Numbered from the stretch's first letter, positions 24,198 through 33,371 are shown. The stretch: 64,000 nt of DNA from Paenibacillus sinensis (GCF_019904155.1 NZ_JAHCMB010000113.1:20187-84186), one strand, 5' to 3'. Numbers and translations are program-made. Notes: a model not told the origin generated them from the letters alone.

Positions 24198-25211
24198 ATG
24201 AACAAAAAGGGGCCGTTATACGCATTGTTCTTCAGCCTTGTTCTGCTGCTTCCCGGCTGCAGCTCGCTTACGGTGCTGAATCCGAAGGGGCCGGCGGCTA
24301 GAACGCTGTCCGACACGATCATCCTGTCAATCCTCACGATGCTCGGGGTTCTGGCTGTGGTCTACATCCTCTACATTATCATGTTAGTGAAGTATCGTGC
24401 AAAAAAGAGCAACGAAGGATACATTCCACCGCATGAGGAAGGAAATAAATGGCTGGAGACGATCTGGATCGCAATCCCGATCATTATCGTCGCATTCCTG
24501 TCAGTTGTAACCGTTAAAACAACAAATGCCGTGGAAAATGTGCCTACGGATTACAAAGACCAGAAGCCGCTTGTCATTTATGCTTCGGCTTCGAACTGGA
24601 AATGGCATTTCAGCTATCCGGAGGAAGACATTGAGACCGTCAATTACGTCAACTTCCCCGTGAACCGTCCGGTCGAGTTCAGACTGTACTCCTTCGGACC
24701 GATCGCGAGCTTCTGGATTCCGCAGCTTGGCGGACAGAAGTACGCCATGAGCGACATGGTTACCTACCTGAATCTCGCCGCTGACGCCCAGGGAGACTTC
24801 CTGGGAAGAAACACGAACTTCAGCGGTAAGGGATACGCCCAAATGGAATTCACCGCCCGCTCCATGAGCAGCGATGATTACGACAAGTGGGTGAAGGACG
24901 TTAAGGAAACCGCTCAACCGCTGACTGAAGACCGATTCAAGACGCTGCTGGCGACCGCCCATGTCGGGCAGGAAACCTACTCGTCGAATCACCTGAGCTT
25001 CAGCCCTCCTCCAGGCGAGCATAGCGAGCATATGGGCGGAGACAGCGGAATGGATATGGGCAACGGCAGCACGGAGCATCAGGACAACAAGGAAGTTCAT
25101 CCTTCTCCCGCTACAACCGAGGAGACCGAGTTCAACACAAAGCCAGACTCTGAACTGAACTCACCACTGCCGAGCTCTCCGGTTGATGAGCAGACACACC
25201 AGGGCCACTAG
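24198..25211 (+). CDS. qoxA: Cytochrome aa3 quinol oxidase subunit II
   Basis: A 337-aa lipoprotein: signal peptide with lipobox LLPGC (Cys21), two membrane helices (about 37-62 and 88-105), then a cupredoxin domain facing outward. The Cys residues of a CuA site are absent, which marks a menaquinol oxidase rather than a cytochrome c oxidase. The tail after about residue 275 is rich in His, Met, Gly and Asp (HMGGDSGMDMGNG), possibly metal-binding, and is longer than usual. First gene of qoxABCD; AAAGGAG precedes the ATG. Confidence 0.96.
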   Translation: MNKKGPLYALFFSLVLLLPGCSSLTVLNPKGPAARTLSDTIILSILTMLGVLAVVYILYIIMLVKYRAKKSNEGYIPPHEEGNKWLETIWIAIPIIIVAFLSVVTVKTTNAVENVPTDYKDQKPLVIYASASNWKWHFSYPEEDIETVNYVNFPVNRPVEFRLYSFGPIASFWIPQLGGQKYAMSDMVTYLNLAADAQGDFLGRNTNFSGKGYAQMEFTARSMSSDDYDKWVKDVKETAQPLTEDRFKTLLATAHVGQETYSSNHLSFSPPPGEHSEHMGGDSGMDMGNGSTEHQDNKEVHPSPATTEETEFNTKPDSELNSPLPSSPVDEQTHQGH

Positions 25212-25250
25212 CCTTAGACTTACCCAATTACCCGAAAGGAGACCTCCCAA

Positions 25251-27200
25251 ATGAATTTTGATTTGGAGAAATTCAAGGTTCCCGGCGAGCCTCTGATATA
25301 CGGGGCAATGGCCAGCATTGCCCTTGCCTCGATCGCGATTGTTGTCGGTTTAACCGTTACCAAGAAATGGGGCTGGCTGTGGCGGGAATGGCTGACAACC
25401 GTGGATCACAAACGGATCGGCGTGATGTACATTCTGTCCGCCTTGCTCATGCTCTTCCGCGGGGGCGTCGACGCTCTGATGATGCGTCTGCAGACAGCCG
25501 CACCTGACATGAAGTTTCTGAACGCCCAGCACTATAACGAGGTCTTTACGACTCACGGCCTCATTATGATTTTGTTCATGGCGATGCCGTTTATTATCGG
25601 TCTTATGAACGTTGTCATCCCGCTGCAGATCGGCGCCCGCGACGTGGCCTTCCCGCGTCTGAACGCGGTCAGCTTCTGGCTCTTCTTCTTCGGCGCAATG
25701 CTGCTGAACATTTCGTTCGTCGTCGGCGGATCGCCTGACGCCGGCTGGTCGGCTTACTTCCCGCTGGCGAGCACTGAGTTCAGCCCGACCGTCGGCAACA
25801 ACTACTATGCCATCGCCCTGCAGATTGCCGGTATCGGTACGCTGATGACAGGCGTCAACTTCATCGTGACGATCCTGAAGATGCGCGCCCCTGGCATGAC
25901 GCTGATGAAGATGCCGATGTTCACCTGGTCCATTCTCATCACCAGCGTAATCATCGTCTTCGCCTTCCCGGTTCTGACCGTTGCTCTGGCGCTGATGATG
26001 TTCGACAGGTTGTTCGGCTCCCAGTTCTTCACAATGGCCAACGGCGGCATGGATATGCTGTGGGCGAACCTGTTCTGGGTATGGGGCCATCCGGAGGTCT
26101 ACATCGTTATATTGCCGGCCTTCGGTATATACAGTGAAATTATCGCAACCTTCTCGAAAAAGAACCTGTACGGCTACACCTCAATGGTCGCCAGTATGCT
26201 GATCATCTCTCTCCTGTCCTTTCTCGTGTGGGCGCATCACTTCTACACAATGGGTCAAGGCGTTATGGTCAACGGCTTCTTCTCCATCACCACGATGGCG
26301 ATTGCCGTGCCGACAGGGGTCAAGATATTCAACTGGCTGTTTACCTTGCGAAAAGGGCGAATCAGCTTCACGACGCCGATGCTGTACTCGCTTGCCTTTA
26401 TTCCGATCTTTACGATCGGCGGTGTAACAGGCGTCATGCTGGCTATGGCCAGCGCCGACTATCAGTACCATAACACGATGTTCCTTGTGGCGCATTTCCA
26501 CTACGTTCTGATTCCGGGCGCGGTATTCGCTGTTATCGCCGGCTTCCACTACTGGTGGCCGAAGGTTTTCGGCTTCCGTCTGAACGAACGGATTGGCAGA
26601 CACTCCTTCTGGTGGATCGTGGTTTCCTTCAACGTCACCTTCTTCCCGCTGTTCATTCTCGGTCTGAAGGGCATGACGCGCCGGATGTACACCTATTCGC
26701 CGGAGACGGGCTTCGGTCCGCTTAACATGATTTCCTTTATCGGAGCGCTCGGCCTTGCCATCGGCTTCGTCCTTCTCGTCTACAATATTTACTGGAGCAC
26801 GCGCTACATGCCGCGCGACGAGAATGGAGACCCTTGGGATGCCCGCACGCTCGAATGGGCAACGCACAGCCCGGTTCCGGAATACAACTTCGCAATTGAG
26901 CCGAAGGTCAGCACCCGCGATCCGTTCTGGGCAGCCAAGATCGACAAGAAGCCTTTGTTCGAAGGGGAGATCACGAAGATCCATATGCCGAACAACACCG
27001 GCAAGCCGTTCGTACTCGGCGTCATCTTCTTCCTGGCAGGATTCTTCATGGTATTCAGCATGTGGATTCCGGCCATCGTTACTGGCGTGGCAATCCTGAT
27101 TACACTGGCCGCCATGTCCTTTGAACAGGATCACGGCCGTTATATTTCAGCTGCCGAAGTCACGCGGACAGAACAGAAGTTGGGGGGTAGAACGGTATGA
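25251..27200 (+). CDS. qoxB: Cytochrome aa3 quinol oxidase subunit I
   Basis: A 649-aa catalytic haem-copper oxidase subunit with about 14 helices. Ligand motifs are visible: TTHGLIMILF (low-spin haem His), WVWGHPEVYIVILPAFG (CuB His and the cross-linked Tyr), WAHHFYTMG (CuB His pair) and VAHFHYVLIPG (haem His pair). It oxidises menaquinol, reduces O2 to water and pumps protons. AAAGGAG precedes the ATG. The stop overlaps the qoxC start as ATGA. Confidence 0.98.
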   Translation: MNFDLEKFKVPGEPLIYGAMASIALASIAIVVGLTVTKKWGWLWREWLTTVDHKRIGVMYILSALLMLFRGGVDALMMRLQTAAPDMKFLNAQHYNEVFTTHGLIMILFMAMPFIIGLMNVVIPLQIGARDVAFPRLNAVSFWLFFFGAMLLNISFVVGGSPDAGWSAYFPLASTEFSPTVGNNYYAIALQIAGIGTLMTGVNFIVTILKMRAPGMTLMKMPMFTWSILITSVIIVFAFPVLTVALALMMFDRLFGSQFFTMANGGMDMLWANLFWVWGHPEVYIVILPAFGIYSEIIATFSKKNLYGYTSMVASMLIISLLSFLVWAHHFYTMGQGVMVNGFFSITTMAIAVPTGVKIFNWLFTLRKGRISFTTPMLYSLAFIPIFTIGGVTGVMLAMASADYQYHNTMFLVAHFHYVLIPGAVFAVIAGFHYWWPKVFGFRLNERIGRHSFWWIVVSFNVTFFPLFILGLKGMTRRMYTYSPETGFGPLNMISFIGALGLAIGFVLLVYNIYWSTRYMPRDENGDPWDARTLEWATHSPVPEYNFAIEPKVSTRDPFWAAKIDKKPLFEGEITKIHMPNNTGKPFVLGVIFFLAGFFMVFSMWIPAIVTGVAILITLAAMSFEQDHGRYISAAEVTRTEQKLGGRTV

Positions 27201-27793
27201 AAGTAGATACCTCCAAACCGCTTGAATACTCAACACATGAGAACAGCAACCGCATTTTTGGCTTCTGGATTTTCCTTGGAGCGGAAATCGCACTGTTTGC
27301 CACTCTTTTCACCGTATATTTCGTGCTGGTGAATCGCTTCGCGTCAGGACCGAATGGCTCCGAGCTGTTTGAAATCGGACCGGTGCTAATCGAGACGTTC
27401 CTGCTGCTCACCAGCTCCTTTACCATCGGCCTGGCCATCCACGCCATGCGTCACGGCTATAAACGCGCAGTGATGGTGTTCTTCGCGATCACGCTGCTGA
27501 TGGGCCTGGGCTTCCTGGGCATCGAAATCTCGGAGTTCGTTACTTATGTGAACGAAGGGGCCACGCTGCAGACCAGCGCGTTCCTGTCCAGCCTGTTCGT
27601 GCTTCTCGGCACTCACGGCGCACACGTAACCTTTGGCTTCCTGTGGGGAACCGGCATCCTGATTCAGATCTGGCGCAGAGGCCTCAACCCGGCTATCGCC
27701 AACAAATCGTTTATCTTCTCGCTGTACTGGCACTATTTGGACGTTGTCTGGATTTTCATCTTCAGCTTCGTCTACCTGAAAGGACTGATGTAA
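27197..27793 (+). CDS. qoxC: Cytochrome aa3 quinol oxidase subunit III
   Basis: A 198-aa membrane protein with five hydrophobic helices, the size and topology of bacterial subunit III (QoxC), including the conserved late segments GTHGAHVTFGFLWG and YWHYLDVVWIFIFS. It stabilises the oxidase. The ATG overlaps the qoxB stop by 4 bp. Confidence 0.96.
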   Translation: MKVDTSKPLEYSTHENSNRIFGFWIFLGAEIALFATLFTVYFVLVNRFASGPNGSELFEIGPVLIETFLLLTSSFTIGLAIHAMRHGYKRAVMVFFAITLLMGLGFLGIEISEFVTYVNEGATLQTSAFLSSLFVLLGTHGAHVTFGFLWGTGILIQIWRRGLNPAIANKSFIFSLYWHYLDVVWIFIFSFVYLKGLM

Positions 27794-27794
27794 C

Positions 27795-28088
27795 ATGTTG
27801 AAGACGCTGTTTCCCATTCGCCATGTGATAGGCTACATCGCCTCTTTGGTCCTTTCCGCCGCCGCGTTGGCCGTCATCTATGGCGACTTCTCCCATGGGA
27901 CCAACATGGCAATCCTCATCATCACTGCGGTAATCCAGGCTTCCCTGCAGCTCTTCCTCTTCATGCATATCGGCGAATCCGCCGACAACAAGAAAGAGCT
28001 GTACATCAACATCGTCTACGCACTGTTCGTTGCCCTGGTCACCATCTTCGGAACCCTGTTCATCTTTGTATGGGGCTGGTACAAGTAA
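27795..28088 (+). CDS. qoxD: Cytochrome aa3 quinol oxidase subunit IV
   Basis: A 97-aa protein with three membrane helices, starting one base after the qoxC stop. Size, topology and position match subunit IV (QoxD), which assists assembly. LFLFMHIGES between helices 2 and 3 is the conserved element. It is the last gene before the operon terminator. Confidence 0.95.
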   Translation: MLKTLFPIRHVIGYIASLVLSAAALAVIYGDFSHGTNMAILIITAVIQASLQLFLFMHIGESADNKKELYINIVYALFVALVTIFGTLFIFVWGWYK

Positions 28089-28114
28089 AGCTCAGCTTCA
28101 ATTTCTCAGACAAG

Positions 28115-28153
28115 AAAGCGTCCCTTCCGCTTCGGCGGGGGACGCTTTCTTTA
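28115..28153 (+). terminator. Terminator of qoxABCD
   Basis: An 11-bp stem GAAAGCGTCCC / GGGACGCTTTC with a GC-rich loop is followed by TTTAT, 27 bp after the qoxD stop. Confidence 0.88.
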
Positions 28154-28273
28154 TACTATAGAAGGATTCGGCAGCCTCTTCGGGAAGACTCCGGTTAGCG
28201 TTTTTCTTATTGAACCGCGGATAAACTGGCAGCCGTCTCCTTATACTAATGAACACTACAGGAGGTGAATGGC

Positions 28274-28444
28274 ATGCCCAAGAATAACGCCGATTCCAAA
28301 AAGGACCGCTCTGACAACCGGGCCGACGTTAAGAACAGTCCGCATAACTATGACCATTTTACCGAGGAGCATCCAACGCTGAAAGACGGCAAGACTGCCG
28401 ACTATCCGGCCAGTCTGAACGGATTCCCCAAGAACGAAGGTTAG
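28274..28444 (+). CDS. Small hydrophilic protein (56 aa)
   Basis: GGAGGTGA at 28261-28268 precedes an ATG at 28274 and a 56-residue frame ending in TAG. It starts MPKNNADSKKDRSDNRADVK and is rich in Asp, Asn and Lys with no hydrophobic segment. It is probably a disordered cytoplasmic or spore-type small protein; no family recognised. The strong ribosome-binding site and codon use like neighbours support coding. No clear promoter or terminator of its own. Confidence 0.65.
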   Translation: MPKNNADSKKDRSDNRADVKNSPHNYDHFTEEHPTLKDGKTADYPASLNGFPKNEG

Positions 28445-28514
28445 CAGCTGAGTTGAAGGAGCGGGCCGTCTTCCGAAGCGTAGTATCACAGAAGTACAAG
28501 GAAGCGGCTCCGTT

Positions 28515-29036
28515 CTAAGGCTGCGCCCCAAGCTCAAGCACCATCAAATCCTCATCGTGGTAAGTGCCGCCGGCCTTCAGCGCCTTCCGTTCCACCCCGT
28601 ACACCTGGAAACCGACCGACTGGTACAGCCGGCATGCAGGCTCATTGTCCGACACCACAGTCAAGTTCAGGCGTTCCACCCCTTGACAGTCCTCCGCTCT
28701 TCGGATCAGTTCCAACAGCAGCGCTTTACCGATCCCGATTCCCCTGGCCTCAGGGGCGGTGTACATGCCATACAGATTCGCTTTATGGGAAGTCTTGGCG
28801 CCCGGCTCCCGCACAAAGGTAACGATGGCGGTGAGCCTACCGTCAACGAATGCGCCCAGAGCAAATTTATCACCGGACGGAGCGATTCGTTCCCTTACGA
28901 TGTCCATGGAAAAAGCCGCCTCCCGTTCATAGGTCGAACCGAAGGCCGCAGGGCTGAGAGTCAAAGCGCGCAGCCGCAATTCCTGATAAGCTTCAGCATC
29001 CGATTCGTCAAGAACCCTTATATTCAGGTTATCCAA
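28515..29036 (-). CDS. GNAT-family N-acetyltransferase
   Basis: A 173-aa GNAT enzyme using acetyl-CoA; acceptor unknown. The acetyl-CoA loop motif EARGIGIGKALLLELI (Q/RxxGxG/A) and the following NLTVVSDNEPACRLYQSVGF are typical. I place the start at the TTG 29036 because GGGAGAAGG lies 5 nt upstream. A GTG at 29067-29069 overlaps the fabH stop and would add 11 residues. It lies directly downstream of fabH and is probably co-transcribed. Confidence 0.88.
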   Translation of the reverse strand: MDNLNIRVLDESDAEAYQELRLRALTLSPAAFGSTYEREAAFSMDIVRERIAPSGDKFALGAFVDGRLTAIVTFVREPGAKTSHKANLYGMYTAPEARGIGIGKALLLELIRRAEDCQGVERLNLTVVSDNEPACRLYQSVGFQVYGVERKALKAGGTYHDEDLMVLELGAQP

Positions 29037-29065
29037 TGTTACCTTCTCCCTTCCGCCTCTCCGGT

Positions 29066-30064
29066 TCACAAGGACCAGCGAATCACCGCTCCCGCGTAGA
29101 CAAGCCCTCCTCCGAAGCCGAACAGCAGCAGTTTATCATCCTGCCTGACACGTCCGTCCCGAACGGCCAAATCCAGCGCAAGTGGAATGGAAGCCGCCGA
29201 CGTATTGCCGAAGAGCTCCAGACTCAGCAGCGTCCGTTCAAGCGGAAACCCGGTGCGCTCGCAGATGGATTCGATCATCCGCAGATTGGAGCTGTGCGGC
29301 ACGAACCAATCGATCTCGTCCACGGCCGTACCCGCCGCTTGTGCAAGCCGTTTCGTTCCCGCCGTAACCGTCTGAACGGCCCAGCGGTACACCTCACGCC
29401 CGTTCTGGTAGAAGTACCCGGCCGGATCAAAGTCGATCCCGTCCAGCGACTTCGCCAGCCCGGCGCGGTGTATGACCGCTCCGCCCGAGCCGTCGGAGCC
29501 GAGATCGCTGGCCAGTACGCAGGATGCGTCCGGTGCAAGCGTCCGCTCCATCAGCACAGCCCCGGAACCGTCGCCGAACAGAATGCAGGACGAACGGTCC
29601 GTGTAGTCCGTAATTTTGCTCATGGTATCGCCGGCGGCTACCAGAATTTTGCGGAAGGCTCCGGAGCGGAGCAGGCCATCCGCCATAACAAGCCCGTACA
29701 CAAATCCGGCACAGGTCGCATTAAGGTCAACCGCACCTGCCTTCTCAATCCCGAAATGACGCTGGAGCAGACACGCCGTTCCCGGAAAAGGGTAATCGGG
29801 AGTATGGGTACACATCAAAATCAGATCGGCGTCGGTCACATCCACTCCGAAGCGGTCAATCATATTTTGCACGGCGGAAGCGGCCATATGACTCGTAAAT
29901 TCCAGTTCACCGGCTATCCGGCGTTCCCGGATTCCGGTCCGTGTGACGATCCATTCATCATTGGTATCTACCATAGCCTCAAGATCGGCATTGGTCAACT
30001 TTCTCTCGGGTACATAGGTTCCGATTCCCGTAATGGCGGAGCCAAATGGACTGTGTGCTTGCAT
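29066..30064 (-). CDS. fabH: 3-oxoacyl-ACP synthase III (FabH)
   Basis: A 332-aa thiolase-fold condensing enzyme. The catalytic triad is visible: Cys in DLNATCAGFVYG, His in WFVPHSSN, and Asn in ELFGNTSAAS. It starts fatty-acid synthesis by joining acyl-CoA to malonyl-ACP. FabH of Gram-positives prefers branched primers from the leucine dehydrogenase pathway. Variation: the usual PHQAN around the His is PHSSN here, so this may be a second FabH paralogue or a specialised enzyme. GGAGGAG precedes the ATG. Tandem FapR-like boxes upstream place it in the lipid-synthesis regulon. Confidence 0.92.
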   Translation of the reverse strand: MQAHSPFGSAITGIGTYVPERKLTNADLEAMVDTNDEWIVTRTGIRERRIAGELEFTSHMAASAVQNMIDRFGVDVTDADLILMCTHTPDYPFPGTACLLQRHFGIEKAGAVDLNATCAGFVYGLVMADGLLRSGAFRKILVAAGDTMSKITDYTDRSSCILFGDGSGAVLMERTLAPDASCVLASDLGSDGSGGAVIHRAGLAKSLDGIDFDPAGYFYQNGREVYRWAVQTVTAGTKRLAQAAGTAVDEIDWFVPHSSNLRMIESICERTGFPLERTLLSLELFGNTSAASIPLALDLAVRDGRVRQDDKLLLFGFGGGLVYAGAVIRWSL

Positions 30065-30154
30065 ATGATCTCCTCCTGTTCACTTTCTTCCATATTAATT
30101 CAAATCAATTGCCACTCGAATCAATGATATTCAAATCAATGACATCCAAAGAAA

Positions 30155-30184
30155 TTAGCACTTGATACTAGTACTTGGTACTAA
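30155..30184. promoter_or_regulatory. Tandem overlapping FapR-like operator boxes
   Basis: Two 17-bp imperfect palindromes share a central CTAG: TTAGCACTTGATACTAG (30155-30171) and CTAGTACTTGGTACTAA (30168-30184). Both resemble the FapR box (TTAGTAC-N3-GTACTAA type) that controls fatty-acid genes in Bacillus. They lie just downstream of the predicted fabH transcription start, a classic repressor position. Confidence 0.75.
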
Positions 30185-30197
30185 TAATAACAACCTC

Positions 30198-30226
30198 AAT
30201 TTACACTGCCAGCGAGGCGCTGTCAA
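30198..30226 (-). promoter_or_regulatory. Promoter of fabH
   Basis: On the minus strand, TTGACA (30221-30226), 17-bp spacer, TAAATT (30198-30203). The FapR-like boxes follow about 7-36 bases after the predicted start. Confidence 0.6.
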
Positions 30227-30320
30227 GTCGATTGTAGGCGTATATCGAGTGTGCGCGTGTGTCGATTGCGGGCGTACAGCGCTTTTTCAACATGGCCTGA
30301 TCAAATTTCCGGACAAGACC

Positions 30321-30529
30321 TCTTCTCTTTAGCGGACTCAGATGACCTTAGCTCAGGTAAACCGGGCATATCCTTTACTCTTGCGGACCATGAGGAACTT
30401 ATCCCATGCAGCAGCATCCATAAATCCTGGCAAATCAACCCATAATGGCCCTGGGGTCCGTAAGCTTCGAAAAATGGCTGTAATTTCCGAAATAATGACT
30501 CTGGAGTCCGCAGGTCCTAATAGAAGACC
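30321..30529. repeat. Dispersed intergenic repeat, copy A
   Basis: A roughly 200-bp element that aligns end to end with 44624-44827 (same order of blocks, about two-thirds identical by eye). Landmarks: CGGACTCAGATGAC at the left, CTCTTGCGGACC, GCAAATCA, CTGGGGTCCGTA, then a palindromic GGACTC-TGGAGTCCGC-type module and AGAAGACC at the right. The module built on GGACTCYRGAGTCC recurs inside the element, so it can form RNA or DNA hairpins. It lies between the divergent fabH promoter and the chemoreceptor terminator. No protein is supported. Confidence 0.75.
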
Positions 30530-30581
30530 CATAGCCGCATTTGGCTCGGCCAGGGATTCGGCCAAGGAATTGCTTCAAATG

Positions 30582-30605
30582 CAAAAAGCCTGCTGAGAGC
30601 AGGCT
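30582..30605 (-). terminator. Terminator of the chemoreceptor gene
   Basis: AGCCTGCT-GAG-AGCAGGCT is followed on the minus strand by TTTTT, about 70 bp past the stop codon. Confidence 0.9.
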
Positions 30606-30677
30606 CCAGCAGACTTATGCAGGTCCGTTCTTCCCTGTAATAAAGGGATAACCAACCCAATCCAATCACAGCTGATT

Positions 30678-32384
30678 CTACAGCTTGAATTCCGAAAGAT
30701 CCTTCTGCAATTCCTCGGCGACCGTCGCCACATAGCGGGCGGAATTGGACATCTCTTCCATGGCCGACATTTGCTCCTGGCTGGACGCGCTGACATCCTC
30801 GACGCCCGCCGCCCCTTTCTGGGTGACCTCATTCACCATATTCATGACCTCGACCAGGTCGCCGCATTCATCGGACACATGAGAGACGGACTTGTTCATC
30901 TTCTGCATCTGATGAATGGCATCCTGAATGGAGCCGACGATTTGACCGAAGGCTTCCGCGATCTCGCGGCTTCCCTCTACGCCCTCCGACGCCAGCCTTG
31001 CCCCGCCATCCATCGACTCAACCGCAACGCGGGTCTGCTGTTGAATCTGTGTAATGATGTCGGTAATATGCAGCGAGCTCTTGGCCGTCTCTTCAGACAG
31101 CTTGCGGATTTCCCCCGCCACCACGGCGAAGCCCCTGCCCGCTTCGCCCGCTCTGGCCGCTTCAATGGAAGCATTGAGCGAGAGCAGATTCGTCTGCCCG
31201 GCGATGTCGTTAATAGTCGTGATGATTTCGCTGATTTGGCCGGACAGCCTTGCCAGAGAATCGATGGTGTCCTGCGACTGTATCATGCTCGTATTGATTT
31301 CGGTCATCTGCTCCGACACCCAGGCAACCTTCTCCGCTCCCCGGTCGGCGGAATCCGAAGCCAGCGCCATCAGCTCCGACATCTGTCCCGTCCCCTTCTG
31401 GACCGAACCGATATCCTCCGCCATCGCCTGAACGGAAGCATGGGTCTCCGCGATGGCGTTCACCTGGATCTCAAAGCCCGATGCAAGCTCGGTAGCGGTG
31501 GAGGCAATCAGATTGGAGGCAAGCGACGTCTGTTCGGCGCTTGCGCTCATCTGCTCGGATGAAGCGGACAGGGTCTCGGCACTCTCAGAAACACTGTGCA
31601 ACATTCGCCGCAGGCTCTCCATCATCGTATTATAGGACTGGATAATCTGACCGATTTCATCTCTCGACGAATACGAGGCCATGGCCGTAAGATCTCCCTT
31701 CTCCGCCCGGCTCATCAGGTTCCGCAGTTCAGCCAGCGGCTTGGTGATAAGCCCGAGAATGAGACGGGATGCCGCAATACTGATCAGGACATAGACCACG
31801 ATCAGAATAATGTTGGTGTTTCTCGCCTTATCAGCCTGCGAGGTAGCAGCCTCATACGTATTCTCTGCATCCTGCTGAAGCTGGCTGCCGATATCATTCA
31901 GCAGACCGTACATTTTGTCATTCAGCGTGTTGAATTCACCCGAGTACAGCTTGTAAGCCTGTGTGTTCTGATTAGCCTTGCCGAACACGATAATCTGCTC
32001 CCGCTTGGCGCGGTATTCCGGCAGCAGTGCTTCATACTCGTTCAGCTTCTGAGGGATGACCGCATTGCCAAAGCTGAGCTGCTTCAGCTTCTTGGTCGCT
32101 TCGTCATTGCCCGCTATCTTGGCTTCGATGTCTTTCGTAAGCTTGTCATTGGTTGCCAGATCCTCCGTCAGCAGAAGCGCCAGCACATCGGACTTAATCA
32201 TTTCATTGTTCAGACGAATCTGTGAAATCCATTGTGCAGGCAGCAGATTATGCTGATAGATATCCTTGGAACGGCCGGCCAGCTGTTGACCCGTGATTGT
32301 GCCCGATATCCCCACACTTAGCAGAGACAGCAGCACGATGATCGTGAGCAGCCACATTTTTGTTCTTAATTTTAAATTTTTCAT
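30678..32384 (-). CDS. Methyl-accepting chemotaxis protein
   Basis: A 568-aa transmembrane chemoreceptor: N-terminal helix (about 11-30), an all-helical extracytoplasmic four-helix-bundle sensor (about 31-185), second helix (about 192-212), HAMP domain, then a long cytoplasmic signalling coiled coil. The highly conserved hairpin tip [21 protein letters not shown] contacts CheA/CheW. The C-terminus lacks a pentapeptide tether. It modulates flagellar motor switching; the ligand is unknown. Monocistronic with its own terminator. Confidence 0.95.
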   Translation of the reverse strand: MKNLKLRTKMWLLTIIVLLSLLSVGISGTITGQQLAGRSKDIYQHNLLPAQWISQIRLNNEMIKSDVLALLLTEDLATNDKLTKDIEAKIAGNDEATKKLKQLSFGNAVIPQKLNEYEALLPEYRAKREQIIVFGKANQNTQAYKLYSGEFNTLNDKMYGLLNDIGSQLQQDAENTYEAATSQADKARNTNIILIVVYVLISIAASRLILGLITKPLAELRNLMSRAEKGDLTAMASYSSRDEIGQIIQSYNTMMESLRRMLHSVSESAETLSASSEQMSASAEQTSLASNLIASTATELASGFEIQVNAIAETHASVQAMAEDIGSVQKGTGQMSELMALASDSADRGAEKVAWVSEQMTEINTSMIQSQDTIDSLARLSGQISEIITTINDIAGQTNLLSLNASIEAARAGEAGRGFAVVAGEIRKLSEETAKSSLHITDIITQIQQQTRVAVESMDGGARLASEGVEGSREIAEAFGQIVGSIQDAIHQMQKMNKSVSHVSDECGDLVEVMNMVNEVTQKGAAGVEDVSASSQEQMSAMEEMSNSARYVATVAEELQKDLSEFKL

Positions 32385-32687
32385 ATTTGGTCTGATCCTC
32401 GCCTTCCCGGATGACTTTTTCTCCTTTCTTTTTTATCGGCGTTTGTAATTGTTTAAATGAATGATTTTAAAATTTGGATAAAATAGGCAAATATGAGATC
32501 GATTTATCAAACCTACCATATAGAGCTTCGAAAGCAAGCCGCAGCGGACCCTAAACGCAAAATAGCGACCCTCCAATAACAGAGAATCGCTACTTTTCAT
32601 TTTTTCCCAGCAATCTTATCTGAGTGGGCTGTTGCAAGTGGAGGAGAAATCCACTTTTGGACGGCCTCTTACACACTATGGCGCCGT
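32385..32687. other. Intergenic gap with two small hairpins
   Basis: No gene is supportable. TAGCGA / TCGCTA (32563-32592) is followed on the minus strand by TATTTTG and may weakly terminate the ECF operon. AAGTGGA / TCCACTT (32636-32656) is a second short hairpin nearer the stop. The part next to 32385 should contain the chemoreceptor promoter, which I could not place. Confidence 0.5.
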
Positions 32688-33371
32688 TTAACGCAGCAGC
32701 CCGTACTTTTGTCGGAAGCGCTCCAGCACCTTGATCCACCCTCCCGCAAGAATGGACAGGAAGAGGACGTTCGATACCGCATGCGCCAAGTCAAAATAAA
32801 AGCTCTGGGCATATACCGTCAGCACCAGCCCCCAGCTGAACGCATCCGGGAGCCCGATTAGGGTCCAGATATTCATAATCCAGCCGAACAGAAATCCCCA
32901 TACAAAACCGAATGTCAAAAGTCCCAGGCGGCTTCTCATGAAGCCGGTATTCCGCAGCCAGCCGGCGGTCATCCCGACCATGCCCCAGGCGAACATCTGC
33001 CAGGGTGTCCATGGCCCCTGTCCGAAATACAGATTGGAGACGAGCGCCGCCACCGCTCCGATCACAAAGCCCGCTTCAGCCCCGAATACATAAGCCGATA
33101 AAATAACAATGGCCGACACCGGCTTGACGCTCGGCAGAGCGGCGAACGGAATGCGGCTCACGGCAGCGACCGCTGCAAGGACGGCAAGCAGAACCAGCTC
33201 GCGGGGCTCCAGCTTACGGCGCTCCAGCCGAAGGAACAACGGCAGCATAGCCGCGCCCAGCAGCACGAAGCTGAGAAGCAGATAATGCCGGTCCTTCAAT
33301 GCGGATGAGAGCGCCAGACCTCCGATGAACAGGCCCAGGCCGATCAGCAGCGGCAGACGGAGCTTGGCCAT
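32688..33371 (-). CDS. ECF transporter S component, predicted cobalamin-specific
   Basis: A 227-aa membrane protein with two extra N-terminal helices followed by a six-helix ECF substrate-binding core (ELVLLAVLAAVAAVSRIPFA, then GFVIGAVAALVSN and the rest). The S component gives an energy-coupling-factor importer its substrate specificity. Specificity for cobalamin is inferred from context: it is the last gene of an operon headed by a B12 riboswitch and containing DUF4430 proteins, as for CblT/CbrT-type transporters. The ATG at 33371 overlaps the ATPase gene by 28 bp, with GAGGATG upstream. Confidence 0.85.
   Translation of the reverse strand: MAKLRLPLLIGLGLFIGGLALSSALKDRHYLLLSFVLLGAAMLPLFLRLERRKLEPRELVLLAVLAAVAAVSRIPFAALPSVKPVSAIVILSAYVFGAEAGFVIGAVAALVSNLYFGQGPWTPWQMFAWGMVGMTAGWLRNTGFMRSRLGLLTFGFVWGFLFGWIMNIWTLIGLPDAFSWGLVLTVYAQSFYFDLAHAVSNVLFLSILAGGWIKVLERFRQKYGLLR

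Noticed and set aside
24198..25211. Cytochrome c oxidase subunit II (CtaC)
   Set aside because: CuA ligand cysteines and a cytochrome c domain are missing; the four-gene order is that of a quinol oxidase.
26181..27134. 317-aa open frame on the minus strand
   Set aside because: Antisense to qoxB, which has all haem and copper ligands.
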